A stretch of 64,000 nucleotides of DNA from Batkoa obscura (lineage: Eukaryota; Entomophthoromycota; Entomophthoromycetes; Entomophthorales; Batkoaceae), in assembly GCA_030770535.1 (NCBI GenBank), contig JASVEC010000039.1:62001-126000 (forward strand), given 5' to 3'. A program made the position numbers and the translations under genes. Under the pieces are notes generated by a model. It saw only the letters and a program-made list of their open reading frames with translations. It did not search any database and was not told the DNA's origin. Positions 22,149 to 35,452 of the stretch are shown here, piece after piece. Each line of letters starts with the position of its first letter. Within the stretch, counting starts at the first letter, position 1.

Positions 22149-24106
22149 TATCAAATATTTATGAAACTTATAACCATTTTGCAATAAATTAAAATAGTTT
22201 ATATTAATATATATATAAAAAAACTTTTTTAATAATTTTGTGAGTCTTGATCAGATTAAAAAGGTTGAATTACCTGTTAAAATACCAAAAGTACATCTTA
22301 CCCGCTAAAGAGCTCCTTATTTTCTAAATCTTTTAATCATTTCAGATATTTCTATATCAATATACTTTAAAGTCTTAATTATCTTAAATAAAACAAGCCT
22401 TTTATATGAATGAGTAGCTTGAAAAAATAATAATCTATAAAATCTAAATAAAAAAGTAATTATAAATTTACTATCATAATATTAAAAGCTAAGTTTCATT
22501 AATTTATTTTATCTCATTCAACGTTATTAAAATTTTGTCAAACATTCCTAATACTTTACTCCATGTTCAAGTATCCCCTACAAATAGAATTCCAAGTCTT
22601 GAAGTATAACCTACTCATATCTAAAGTTAGTTTACTTAGAATAAAATATCCCTCATTAATTGCTAAGTCTCCCTTTACAATCTTAATATATCCTACATCA
22701 TATCCCCATAGTTTTATGATTCAGTTGATTATATTAAATTCATTATCTCCAATAATAAAACACTTGTGAGCTCATCTCTTCCAGCTTCTTTAAAAAAATA
22801 TTACAGTTTTAAATTAATTTAATAATTAAAAGTATAATTTTTTTTTAAAATATAAATAAGTTATTTTATTAAGTAGCTAAATAGATAATTAAAATGATAT
22901 AGAAATTACTTGAACTATAAAGCTAATATTTTAAAAATGGATACACACATAGCTTAATACAATTATGGGTTTATTATGATTAATAAAATTTAGTAAATAT
23001 AATATCTAAAAATAATAAAGAAGTGGTTCAATAATTAACTTTTAATAAACTTTTAAAGCTTAAATATTACGAATCTTAATAAGCTATTAATTAAAAATAT
23101 ATTCAATAAAATTTCAATTTTGGAATATATAAAATCTATAAACTAAATTATAAATGACATTAAATTTATATTATATAAAAAAAATATTAAAGTTTTAAAA
23201 TTTAAAATTTAAAATTTAAAATTTTAAACCGGAGTTTTAGTTAATTGGAGGGGTTAAAATTAGTTAGTTACCCAAAATGGTGTTTAAGTCTTTTGAAACT
23301 ACTATAATTATGCTAGTGTAATAAATAATTATTCTTAAGTTTAAAAAAATTTTATTTTATTATTTTTTATTATTCTTATTTATAAACTTAATTTGATAAT
23401 AAGCCTCAATGAATAAAAATGATGTTATTTAATTACTTATTTTTATATTTTTATAAGTAAAAACTAATTATCAATAATATTAAAAGATATCATTGATTAA
23501 TTAAATATATATTATATAGTTCTATAAATTGTTAATAATAATAATATATAATAAACAATAATATCATTAAATAAATTAAAAATTATAGCACCTATGATTA
23601 ATTAATTTGAATGTGCCAATAAAAATCATTCTTTTTTTTACTATTTTTCAAAGAAATGTAATGAATGAGAGGCGTTGGTGATATTGAATTTTCCAAAAGC
23701 GATTAAATCAAGTGTTAACTAATACCAAATTTGGATCAAGTTACCGTATAACGGATTATGAAAGAGGATTTTTTTTCTTAAAGTTCTATAAAATATAGAA
23801 TAACAAAGGTTTATTAAAAAGAAATCGAAAAATAGAACAATGAAATGGACCAATTAAATGAACTTATTAGATAGATTTTCGTTTTAAAACTGATTTATTA
23901 AAAACAATTATTAGTCAATATTTTAACAATTACCTTTTTTTTAAAAATTTTAAAAAGTTGATAAAATTAAAAATAATAATAATTTTTTTATTATATATTT
24001 TTATCCTTTAATTTATTTTAATCGTAAAGCTTGAATTTATTAATTTTCAATTTCAATTTTTTAAAACCTTTTTCTATTTTTTTTAGTTCATTTTTTTAAA
24101 TTTAAT
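22149..24106. other. Intergenic A+T-rich spacer
   Basis: I see no convincing gene. Around 23190-23227 there is a near-palindromic run of AAAATTT units. The last few hundred bases are the upstream region of the G-alpha gene. Confidence 0.5.
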
Positions 24107-25422
24107 ATGGGTTGCTCTCAAAGTACAGATAATCAAGGTTTTGAACAAAACGATACTATAGAAAATCAATTAAGGGCTGATCGTGCTTCTTTAAAAAATG
24201 AAGTTAAACTACTTTTATTAGGTAATATTCTACTTTCATTTTATCTAACAATTAACTAATTAATTAATTAACTAACTAATTTGTTCTTCTTTTCTTATAG
24301 GTGCTGGAGAATCAGGTAAAAGTACAATAGTAAAACAGATGGAATTAATACATAATGGAAGTTATCCTGATAATGTTAAAAACGAATTTAAAGAAGTGAT
24401 CTTTTCAAATACTATTGTTTCTATGAGAGTTATATTAGAAGCTATGAGTGAACTTGGTATCTCTTTAGGTGATGATAATAATCAAACTTATGTTGAACTT
24501 ATCTTTCAACTTCCTAATCCACTTAATTATTCTTATTTACCTCCAAATGTTTCAATGGCTTTAATTGCACTTTGGAGTGATAATGGGGTTAAACTTTGTG
24601 TAGATAGATCAAGAGAATTTCAACTTAATGATTCTGCAGCTTAGTAAGTGGTTTTAATTTGAACCTCATAATAATAATACTAATAACTTATTTATAGTTA
24701 TTTTGATTCTGTAGAACGATTTTCTCAGCCTAATTATTTACCAACGGATCAAGATGTACTTCGTTCAAGAGTTAAAACAAGTGGTATTATAGAAACTAAT
24801 TTTCAAGTGGGTAAGTTAACTTATCGAATGGTGGATGTGGGGGGTCAACGTTCTGAACGTAAAAAATGGATTCATTGTTTTGAAGGAGTGACTTCTATTA
24901 TTTTTATGGTAGCTATTAATGAATATGATCAAACTTTAATTGAAGATGAAAATATGGTAATACTAATACTTTTAATTATAGTTAAAATAATAATTTTTAT
25001 TTTATTTTTTTAGAATCGTATGCATGAATCTTTCACTTTATTTGATTCTGTTTGTAATTCTAAATGGTTTCAAGATACTGCTATAATTTTATTTTTAAAT
25101 AAAATTGATATCTTGAAAAATAAAGTATTAACTTCACCAGTTTCTAATTATTTTCCAGAATATCAAGGTAAATCTTTTATATTCGTCTACATCTCTATAA
25201 ACTAGAACTAACTCATTCTATTTATTATTATTAGGTGGTACTGATTTCCAATCGGCATGTGAATTTTTTAAAGGCAAATTTTTAGCTTTAAATAAGAATG
25301 TAGAAAAACAAATTTACTGTCATTTTACTTGTGCTACTGATACAAAACAAATTAAATTTGTAATGAGTGCTGTAAATGATATAGTAGTACAAATTAATTT
25401 AAGAGCGTGTGGTCTTTTATAA
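24107..25422 (+). CDS. Heterotrimeric G-protein alpha subunit, Gi-like
   Basis: Five exons (24107-24221, 24301-24643, 24698-24956, 25014-25167, 25235-25422) give 352 residues, the normal family length. The G-alpha subunit couples seven-transmembrane receptors to effectors at the plasma membrane. The N-terminus MGCSQS has Gly2 for myristoylation and Cys3 for palmitoylation. Nucleotide-binding motifs are all present: GAGESGKST (39-47), the switch [24 protein letters not shown] and TCATDT. The tail is CGLL, with Cys fourth from the end as in Gi-type subunits, so a pertussis-toxin type site is kept. All four introns are short and keep frame. An (AAT)n run follows the stop directly. Confidence 0.95.
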
Positions 25423-26423
25423 ATAATAATAATAATAATAATAATAATAACTGTTTTTGTAAAGTTGAATTAAGATGATAATTTTAAATTTAAAAAACAA
25501 CCTTTTTTTTAACTTTTTTTTTGCTGATTCAATCTACCACACATATCATCATCACCGACACATCTAAGATTAAATCAAATCCCCCACCCCCCCCCTTTAA
25601 ACTCTTTATATTCTTCTTAGTTAATAATAACATTTTTTAAGTATTATCTAGTTCATTATCTATTTTACTTTTCTTTTTTTTATTCTTTTTTTTAAAGAAG
25701 TAAGTTGAAGGAGTTTGTGAAAGCTTCAAGTGTTTTATTGTTCGAGGTAAATTCTATCTTTGCTTTCTTTTAAACCATAATATATATAAACCCTTTTTTA
25801 ACTAAATAATATGTTACTATGGCATCAAGATATATAAACTCAATTTATCTTAAAGAATAAATATAGCTTATTATTTTATCCGCTGGTTTTAAACTATTAT
25901 AATTTTGATTTATTTTTCAAAAAATATTGAATAATGGTTTTAAACAAAACGGTGAACTGAAAATTAATTTCTTCTAAAACATTGAGTATTATTCTTGAAC
26001 TAGAATTTAATAAATAAAAAATAAAATAAATGAAAATAGAAATTGTCTTTTATACTTTAAATAAATAGAATGAAAATAATATATTAAAGTTATATTTATG
26101 TAGTTAAATATTGTTAATTTACTTATTGTGTCATTGAAGTTGAATTTAAATTTAAATTTTAGTTGAAGATAAGAATTAAATATTTGTATAAATTAAAAAA
26201 AGTCATCATTATTTTATTGAAAAAGATAGACTTGCCCAAAATTGATGCTTTTTCGTAACCACTCAAGTTTCAACTGGAAATTAATAAAAGAGAAGGGGTA
26301 ATTAAAACTAAAACTATTAAAAATTCCAGCAATTTTGATAACAAAAAAAATAGAAATTTTATCAATTAATAAGTTTAATATTTCTATTTTAAAAAAAACT
26401 CATTTTTAGTTTTTTTTAAAAAG
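25423..26423. other. Intergenic spacer and upstream region of the BORCS5 gene
   Basis: No gene is visible. There is an (AAT)n microsatellite at 25420-25449 and a C-rich tract (CCCCCACCCCCCCCC) near 25582, unusual in this A+T-rich DNA. Confidence 0.45.
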
Positions 26424-28341
26424 ATGGTAATTTATAATTTATAATTTAAAATTCTAATAAATTAATAGTCTGTTTTTTTTTAACTAAAGGGTCAAGAAAG
26501 CAGTAAATCAGAAAGTAAAAATCCCCATCGACGAACGGTGTCTACCTCAGTCGTAGCCCCAAGCAAACATCCCAATATGATATTGAAATTAAATGATTCA
26601 ACTCATAATAATAATCTTACCACACCAAGTAGTTCATGGTTAAAAAATAATGGTCATATAGTATCTCCTCGGTTACCTCGATTAGAAGAAATATCTGGAG
26701 TTATTGGTTCATTTCCATTTAAAACAATTGATGAAGTGGAAGGCTTCAGTTTAAGTGATAAAGAAATGGATGTTAAAATAAGTCAATCTTATAGTAATGA
26801 ATATCAGCAATTATCAAGTTCAATGCCATTAGGAAACGCTATTAAGGGCTTATGTAATGTTAAATCAATGGATAGATTAGGGAGACAGAATGATTATTAT
26901 TCTAATAATAGTTCGCAAAGTTCATTTCAGGTAAATATTCTTAATTTTTAAACAATTAAAGGTTTTAATAGTGGAATTTTTTTATACAATAGGATAGTCC
27001 AATTATTACCGTTAGTAAAGGAAAAACACATAAAATAGATCCAATATTATTAAAATTAAAAAGGTTACCAAAGGTAAGTTAAAAGAATTAGTATTAATAA
27101 TAATAGTATTAATTTTTATTTCAATTAATATTTATCTTATTTTTATTTTATTTTATTTAGATACCATATAGTTTTCAAATGAATGCTACTAATATGGATA
27201 CTAATTATTCAAATACTAATTCATTTTCTTTAAATAATTTATGGCATCGTAGTACTATTAATTTACCTAAAGTTAAAGCACCATCTATTAGTAAGTATTA
27301 TTTATTTAATTGAATTTATAATATGATATAATAGAATTTATTTATTTATTTATTATTTTTTAGTTGAATTAGAATCAATTATTTATAATTTAATGTTATA
27401 TCATCAAAAAGAATACTTTAGTGAAATGAATCAAATTTTAAAAGATCAAGTAAGTTTATATTAATTTTATATTAATTTTTAATACTTTTTTATTTTAGGA
27501 AACAGTAGTTGAAAAAATTGAAAGTATAGAAGCCGCAGTTGAAGGTCATATAAAATATACAACACCACATTTACGATATATTCATGATAGTAATACTAAT
27601 TTAAAATTAGCAAGTAATAATCTTCATTCATAACTAAAAAATTATATTAAACTAATAAAAATTGATAATTTAGTGAATGAAATTCAACAAGAATTAGAAC
27701 ATAGTCGACAATTAATTTACAATGTATTTAAACGAATTGAAAAAATTAATTCGTATCTACCCCAAGAAGAACGCTTAGGTTATTTAAAATATCAATCTCA
27801 AAAAACATATAGTAATTTACACACAAGTTATCGTAAAGCCATGTTAAAAGGTAGTGCACCTAATTTTAATAAAAGTAATTATTCTTCGATGATGAATCGA
27901 CGACGACGAGAATCAGTAACTACACTTACACTCGATACTATTATGGCTGAAAAACATCGACCCTTTTCTCAATTAACAACGAGTCATTGGGAACCTTCTT
28001 ATTCACCATTTATTAATCGACCAATATCGAATTTATCACGAAATTCCATAGATGATTATGGAAATGTTTATTCAGCACATTCTTTATTATCAGAAATGAA
28101 TTCATTTATGAATTTTAATAGAGAAAATAATAATAATAGTAACAATAATAATAGTCAACAACAATTTAATAATATGAGAACTAGATCCCCATCGATTAGG
28201 AATTTATCCTTTTTTGATAATGGTAGTGCGAATAATGGTTTGAAATATTATTCATTGGAAAATGAAGAGTTTATTAATATAAATAATAATTTAATGTTAT
28301 TGGCTAAAAATGAGGATGGGGTAATTAATAAGGAAACTTAA
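26424..28341 (+). CDS. BORC complex subunit 5 homolog (BORCS5/LOH12CR1 family)
   Basis: Seven exons: 26424-26426, 26490-26930, 26993-27073, 27161-27290, 27364-27449, 27499-27613, 27674-28341; total 507 residues. Exon 1 supplies only the ATG. Splicing creates MGQESSKSES, which matches the MGxEQSSxxES start of BORCS5, whose Gly2 is myristoylated to place BORC on lysosomes. Later blocks also match: IDPILLKLKRLPKIP, then the coiled-coil region from KVKAPSI, ending in RIEKINSYLPQEERLG, equivalent to the family's LNSMLPEGERL. The C-terminal ~150 residues are a Ser/Asn-rich extension not found in animal BORCS5. BORC couples lysosome or vacuole-related membranes to Arl8 and kinesin. Every junction keeps frame. 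It lies tail-to-tail with TRAPPC12. Confidence 0.78.
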
Positions 28342-28467
28342 TAGGGAATAAGTTAAGTTTTTTTTTTTTGAGATTTTTTAAATGAGTTTTGTTAAGTGTA
28401 AATAATAATAAAGATAATAATAGTAATAAAGACAATAATAATAATAACATATTATAATAATAATATT

Positions 28468-30419
28468 TTAATTAAATTTAAATGCATCAATATCATAACC
28501 ATCCCCTAAATAAGGATGAATTAAATCTAAAATTTGTTTTTTCTTTTTAAGATGATGAATTGTAATTAATTCATAACTAGTGGATAAATTTTTTAATATA
28601 ATAGCTGGTAATAATGGACTATTTTCTTTTGTAAATTGTTCAATTGTTTGTTTTAAAATTGTAATGGACTAATAAAAAATAATCAGAATTAATAGAATGA
28701 GAAATGAAAATATTAAATATAATATTTAACTTACTTTGTTTAAATTACCAACATATAAATAATTGATTGCTAATAAGTTATTTAACTAAAATTATATAAA
28801 TAAATTATTATTATTCTTATTAATTATAATAAATTATTTTACTTTAAAATTATTTTCATTTTTATCTAAATAAGTTTCAATCAATTGAATTGAATCATTC
28901 CATTGTGCTTTGGACATTAATAATAAAATACTAATAAAATAAAAATAAAAATAAAAATAAAATAAAATAAAGGTTAGTTTGTAAGATATCAACTAGTCTA
29001 ATTAAAACTTACTTATTTAATAATAAGTTTACTTTATAATTATTATCAATTAACTCATATCGATTATATTGTTTTATTTTAATTTCAGCTTGTTTAATGT
29101 TTCCTCCCTTTTAATTTTTAATATTTAATTATTAATTAGTATTGATTTATAAATTAATATTAATAAAATAACTTACATACAAATATAATCGGATACAACA
29201 ATTCCAAATTATAAAATCACAATCGGATTGTAATGTTAATTGTTCAATTATTGTTGTAGCTAATATTAATTCCTAATATAAAAATTATTAACCATTTATT
29301 AATTTCTATTTTATATCTTTTAATATAAAATTATTTACCTTCAATTTTAATAAATAATTCGTTAATATTAAACTTAATTGAATAATTCGATTTTTCCATA
29401 ATTGGACTTAATTAATAGTTTAATAAATATTGTTAAGAACTCGATTTTAAATTAATTTTAAATTATACTTACTTTGTTCTGGATTAAATTGAATTTCCTA
29501 AAGAATTTAAAAATAAATAATACTCATTTAATACATTATGAATATTATCAATAATATTATTAAACTTATTAAACTTATTTACCTTTCTACAATAATTAAT
29601 TAAATAATAAATACGATCAATAGAGATTAAATTATCTCCTAAATAACCTGGTAATTTAGCCCAAATTACTAATAATACAAATGGTATCATAGGTCCTTAT
29701 TTATATATTAATTAATTAATTAATATTATTATTTAATTTTCTATTCAATTTTAAAAACTTATTACCTTTTCTATTTGGAAATAATTTAGGTTGATTTTCA
29801 AATCGATATTTTTTATCAAATAAATTATCTAATTTATCTAACTCTGCTGAGGCTAATTGACATAAATTGAGTTTTATTAAAGAGATGAGACGGTAACACC
29901 ATAACTAATAAGAAGAGAGAAAAAAGAAAAAAAAAATATCCATTATTAATAATTAATTAATTAATTAATAAAACAATTGAATATTTACTTTTAATAATAA
30001 TAAAATTTGACTGTTATCTGTAGTTGCAATTTGTTGTTTCATAAAAGTAGCTAAACCTCTCCATAAACCTTGTTTCTAAAAGAAATAAAAGTTGATTCAA
30101 TATCTTTTCATTTAATTTTTTTATACTTTTAATTTTCAATTTTTATTTATTAAATTAATTTTACTTACCGCATATTCCCCTACTTTTTGCTCCCAACTTT
30201 CTTGATTTAATTCAATATCTTCTAATTCTACTTTGGAACTTAAATGTAAAGAATTTGCTATAAATGTTTGTAATAAACTTAATAATGGATCATTCTTGGA
30301 AAAATTGAATTTAATTGAATTATTAAATAAATTGTATATTGAACTACCAAGGGTATATCAAATAGATTATTAAATTGTAATTGAAGTTCTTGAGGAATTG
30401 AAGATGGTTTATCGCTCAT
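28468..30419 (-). CDS. TRAPPC12 homolog (TRAPP III-type subunit, TPR protein)
   Basis: About twelve short exons give roughly 445 residues. TRAPPC12 is a TPR-helical subunit of the metazoan-type TRAPP complex that acts in ER-Golgi and autophagy membrane traffic. Matches to the family include SWEQKVGEYAKQGLWRGL, LWCYRLISLIKLN, LFPNRKGPMIPFVLLVIWA followed by LPGYLGDN, and the C-terminal LNNLLAINYLYVGNLN and NLSTSYELITIHHLKKK. It lacks the long disordered N-terminus of animal proteins. A seeming frame change near 30345 is explained by a 53-base intron (30295-30347, GTAGTT to CCAAG). The gene is head-to-head with dymeclin across about 156 bases and tail-to-tail with BORCS5. Confidence 0.8.
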
Positions 30420-30575
30420 TTTATTTTTGAAGAAAAAAGAAAGGAAAAATTTTCAAAAATAAATGAGTGAACTAATATTTTTAAAACTTAAGATTTCGTA
30501 ACCAAATTAAAAATTCAGTCATAAATTTCAATTACTTCACTTTTATCCCTTTTAATTTGAAATTTAAAAATCATT
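30420..30575. promoter_or_regulatory. Shared upstream region of TRAPPC12 and dymeclin
   Basis: The two starts are only 156 bases apart on opposite strands, so the interval must hold both promoters. No clear TATA box or known site stands out. Confidence 0.5.
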
Positions 30576-31223
30576 ATGTCTGATACTCACTCACTCAAAT
30601 CCCCATCAAAAGAAAATTATCAATATCCCATTACAATTTCAATAACTAATCCCAATTATAACAAGTATATTAAACGATTACAAACTAATAAAACAATCTT
30701 AATACCACATCATGAACAATTAAAATTGGAGCTTAAATCAATCATTAAGAGTATTTATTTTAAAGAATTTAAATTTCATAATATTAATTTTAAAAATTTA
30801 ATATTTAATGTATTTGGTATTAACACTGAAAATGGGTTAGAAAATAATAAAAAATATTATTATGCTGATTTATTTATTCAAGTTAAACAGATTATTAAAG
30901 AATTAGGTAAATATTCTATTTAATTATTTTATATTATTAATTCATGTTAATATAATAGAAATGGAATTAAATATTCATTTACCATTAAATAAATTAGTTC
31001 AATATATTTTAGTGAAATTAAATAATATAACGGAAATTAATAAATCAAAGTAAATTACAATATAATTTCATTAAATTAATAGTAATAATAATAATAATAA
31101 TATTTATTAGTGAATTAAAATTAATTACATTTAATATTAGTTTTATATTAATATTAATATTAAATTATTATTTAACCAATGGTCATTTTATTGATTTTTT
31201 ATTATTATTTTATGGTAAGTTTG

Positions 31224-31259
<36 letters not shown>

Positions 31260-33719
31260 GTTATTCTATTTAATATATATTTTATTTTTGTTTTATTTTA
31301 GATGGTAATGATCAACAAAGTAGAAGTTTACCATTAAATTTAATGAATTGTATAAACCAATTGAGTTTAAATGAAAACAATAAAGCGGAAAAAGAAGGTA
31401 AATTTAGATTTTATTAATGTATTATATAATATATTAATTAATAAATAATAAATATATATAAAAGAAAGTAATGAATTTGAATTATTTTTTAAATGGTTAA
31501 TTAAATTAATTGTACAAATGGATTTAAGGTAAATAATAATATACTAGTATAAAATATATATTTTAATTTTATTTAATTTAAATTTTTAGTTATCAATTAA
31601 ATATTGAAATTTATCAAAATTGTTTACAATGTTTAATTTGTTTATTTGCATTTGAATGTGATTATTTATTAAATCAAAATAATAACAATCAAAATGATAA
31701 CGAAGATGATAATGAGGATAATAATAATAATAATCAAAATGATCAAATTAATCAAATTCAATTACCTACAAATATGTTATTTCAACTATTAATTAAAATG
31801 GATAAGTAAATTTATTCTATTATTCTATTATTCTATTATTCTATTTTATTAGTATTTATTTAATATTTATTATTATTAGAATTTGGTTAGAAAAATTATC
31901 AATTATATTAATACAAAATTATTTTTTTCCATTGATTGGAAAGGATAATCAAAGTAAGTTAACTGTAATGATTTTCATAAATAATAACTCATAACTTATA
32001 ATTCATATTTTTTCATTTCTATATTAATGATATTATTTAGGCTTATTAAAATCAGCTTATTCCTATTTATTTTCTAATGAAAATTATAAACCAACAACAC
32101 TATCAATTCAAAGTTTACAAATTTATTTATTTTTAATTACACATTATGAAAGTATAGAAGTTAATCCATTTTTATTAGTAGTAGAAAATTATTTTGGTAA
32201 TATTAATTGTATTCAATTATTAATAATAACTTAAATTATTTATTAATTTATATAGAATTAATTAAATTATTTCCCAGTCCACCCTTTTTTCATTTAAATT
32301 GTATTAATTTATTTGATAAATTGATAAGGTAATATAAATTGAGTTATATAAATTAATTTCATTAATAGTAATACTAACTATTAAATCTTATTCTAGTCAA
32401 TTAGATGACTGTGAATCTTTAATTTTATTTTATTTATTTTTAAATTATAATAATGAATTTAAAAATTATTGTTTTTCATTAACAGATCCAAGTGAATTAG
32501 TAAGTTATTCTATTAACTAGAATCAAGCATTAATTAATAATAACAATAATAATGATTATTATTATTATTATTATTTTAGGTACTATCATGTTTAAAAGGA
32601 ATGTATGAAAGTACAATAAAAAAAGAAAATAATTTAAAAGCTTATTTATATACTATTATATTATTAAAATGTACTCAATCCATTGGCTTTTTAAAGAATT
32701 GTTGCAATAAAGTAAGTTTATTATTATTATTAAATACAACTATTTGAATAAATAAATAAATAATACTATTCTAATAATGTTTTAATATTACTAAAATAGT
32801 ATTATTTTAATTTTTTATAACAAATTGAATATATTAATATTTTTAATCGAATTTTTTAGTCTATTTTACCCCCAATTTGGTTAACTTCACGATTATTTAT
32901 GGAATTGCCATTATCTGATTTAACTATTCATATTTTAATTAAATATAGTACTCATTATTTAAATGAACCAAGAGTAAGTATTTTATTAGATTAGTAATAT
33001 ATAATAATATGATTTTATAATTGAATCTATGTTTATTAATTTTAATTGATATTAGGATCAATTCGCTTACTCTATAGGAATAGCTACCTTACTAAATATA
33101 TTACCTTATTGTAATAATTTAACCTCTTTAGTAGTTCAAAAATTATTTAGGTAATAATGGAAGTTTTTATTTCTAATTTTATCTCATTTCAATAATTAAT
33201 TTCTATTCACTTAAGTTATAATCAATTCTTCCAATTCTTATATTAATTTTTTATTAGATTTATTGAATTAATTAATAAGAAACGAATTAAATTGGGACAA
33301 AATATCGAAAAAAGGAGAGAGGATAAACTAATTGGTATTAATAATTATGAAGAATTAATTTGTTTATTATTTCATTCTATATTATTAAATATTCAATTAC
33401 AAAAAATTCAAGCTACTAATTTAATTTATGGATTATTACAAAATTTAAATTTAATTGAATCTTTTGAAAAACATCCCTTCATGAAGCAAATTACAATAAG
33501 ATTAAAACAGGTAAATATGATATTAAACTTTTTCTTTTTTGTTAAATATTAAATTATTTTCTTTTTTTAGTTTTGTAAACCATTTCAATTGATTTTAGAT
33601 AATAATCAGGATAATAATAATTCTATTACTGTGGAAGAAGTTACATTAAAAATTTCTAATTTATTAAGAACTATGGTATTTGATAATGAATTGGTAAGTT
33701 ATTAATTATTATACTCTTA

Positions 33720-33771
<52 letters not shown>

Positions 33772-33944
33772 TCATTATTTTTTATTTTTAGTCTAAAGAA
33801 ATGAAACTATTACATTATGAACCATCAATAGAATCTCAATTTTATTTTAAATATTTGTTATGGCCTGATATTTTATTATATTCACCAATTTATTTTAATG
33901 ATTCAATTTATTTACAATTAATTGAAATTTTATGGGAAGATTAA
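30576..33944 (+). CDS. Dymeclin family protein
   Basis: Sixteen exons with about fifteen short introns give a protein of roughly 740 residues by my estimate. Dymeclin is a Golgi-associated helical-repeat protein needed for normal Golgi traffic; it is related to HID-1. The best match is the C-terminal third: NYEELICLLFHSIL, then NLIYGLLQNLNLIESFEKHP, then ITVEEVTLKISNLL, and a final KYLLWPDILLYSPIYF block, in family order. The N-terminus begins MSDTHS and lacks the myristoylation Gly of animal dymeclin. An Asn/Asp-rich insert lies mid-protein (31676-31740). The splice junctions I checked keep frame. Introns hold (ATT)n runs, the longest at about 33722-33769. HID-1 is the main alternative. Confidence 0.65.
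33722..33769. repeat. (ATT)n microsatellite in a dymeclin intron
   Basis: About sixteen ATT units within the last intron of the dymeclin gene. A shorter run lies at about 31220-31260 in an earlier intron. Confidence 0.85.
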
Positions 33945-34040
33945 AGTTTAAATAAATAAAATTAATAATTAATCAATGAATAATTAAAATTATATAAAGT
34001 TAATAATTAATTTTTATTATTATAATTTAGATAATGATGT

Positions 34041-34065
34041 TTATTCATCAATATCTTCTAAATTA

Positions 34066-34106
<41 letters not shown>

Positions 34107-35400
34107 ATTAATTTCCTCTTCACTATTCTCTCTCTCTCTTCCATTTAAATGATTTATTTGTTTATTTAATGTTGTTTCATTTTCAATAAAGGATTTATTA
34201 AGTTGATAAGTTATTGGAATTAAATTTTCTTTTGTTTCTGATTCAATTTCAATATTATTATTCACTTTTTCATTTTTATTATTATTAAAAGGTGTAAAAT
34301 AAGAAACAAAAGTTGACTTTAATGAATTAGAAACCCCATTTAAATTATTATTATCATTGTTATTATTGAATATATTAGTAAATCCATTAAATGTATTATT
34401 TTTATTATTTTTAGTAATATTATTTAATGAATTATTAATCAAATTTAATTGATTAATATATTTTTTAGATTCATTTTTTAATCTTATTTCTTCTGTTTCT
34501 TCATTATTAAATGAATTAAATTTAACATCTATTTCCGATGGGATTTTATAATCTCCATTAAGATTTATTTCATTTTCTCTTTTTTTATCCGAAATAGAAG
34601 GTAATTGTAATGAATTAAAATTAAAATTTAATTTTTTAATTTCATGAATTGAATTTGTTGTTGTCGTATCTTCGTTAATTGAAATATTATTAATATTATT
34701 ATTTAATGTTGTTGTTGTTCTGTTTGATTCTTTATTCTCTAATAAATTTAAATTATTAAAGGAAACTGCCATTCGATCAATTGTTTGATCAATTTCTTCA
34801 TTATTATTATTAATATCCTCTAATTTATTTATATTATTATTATTAAATATTCCATTAAATTTTACTTTATCTTTATTTATAATATTTGTATTATTATAGT
34901 CCTTTGATTTTATATTATCTTCAAATATTTGATTGAAATTAATATTGTCTTTTGATTGTTTATTAAATATTGGATTAAATCTAATTTGTTCTTTACTTTC
35001 ATTGTTATTTTCTTTATTAATATCATTAAATATTGAATTAAAATTAGATTTATCATTATACATCCTTTTATTACTTGAAAATGTTGAATTTAAATTTAAA
35101 TTTAAATTTAAATTTTCTTTAATATTTTCATGAATAATATTTTTATTATTATTATGAAATATGGATTTAAATTCCAATTTCTCTTTATTATCTTCTTTAT
35201 TTTTTATATTCATTAATGTTTTAAAATCCATACCTTCTAATGGGTTATTTTTATATTTACTATAAATGGATTGTACTCTTATAAATTCTTCATATTTTTC
35301 TTCTTCTGTTTTATTTTCCCATTCATCTTTATTATTTAATTTTATTTTAATTTTATTATCATTAAATGTAGTATCAAATATTGATTTAAAATTGGAAGTT

Positions 35401-35452
<52 letters not shown>

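Noticed and set aside
21893-22769. Short frames near 21.9 and 22.6 kb
   Set aside because: Low-complexity A+T-rich translations with no family match; one of them runs into MITE copy E.
4324-24106. Possible retrotransposon remains in the accessory region
   Set aside because: I looked for reverse transcriptase, integrase or capsid-like coding and for long terminal direct repeats and saw none; the repeats present are MITEs, the gene module and one inverted repeat.
30290-30350. Apparent frameshift near the start of TRAPPC12
   Set aside because: A 53-base GTAGTT...CCAAG intron (30295-30347) restores the frame exactly, so no break is needed.
33722-33769. Regular short repeats that could suggest a CRISPR-like array
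   Set aside because: They are simple ATT microsatellites in an intron of a eukaryotic gene, with no spacers.
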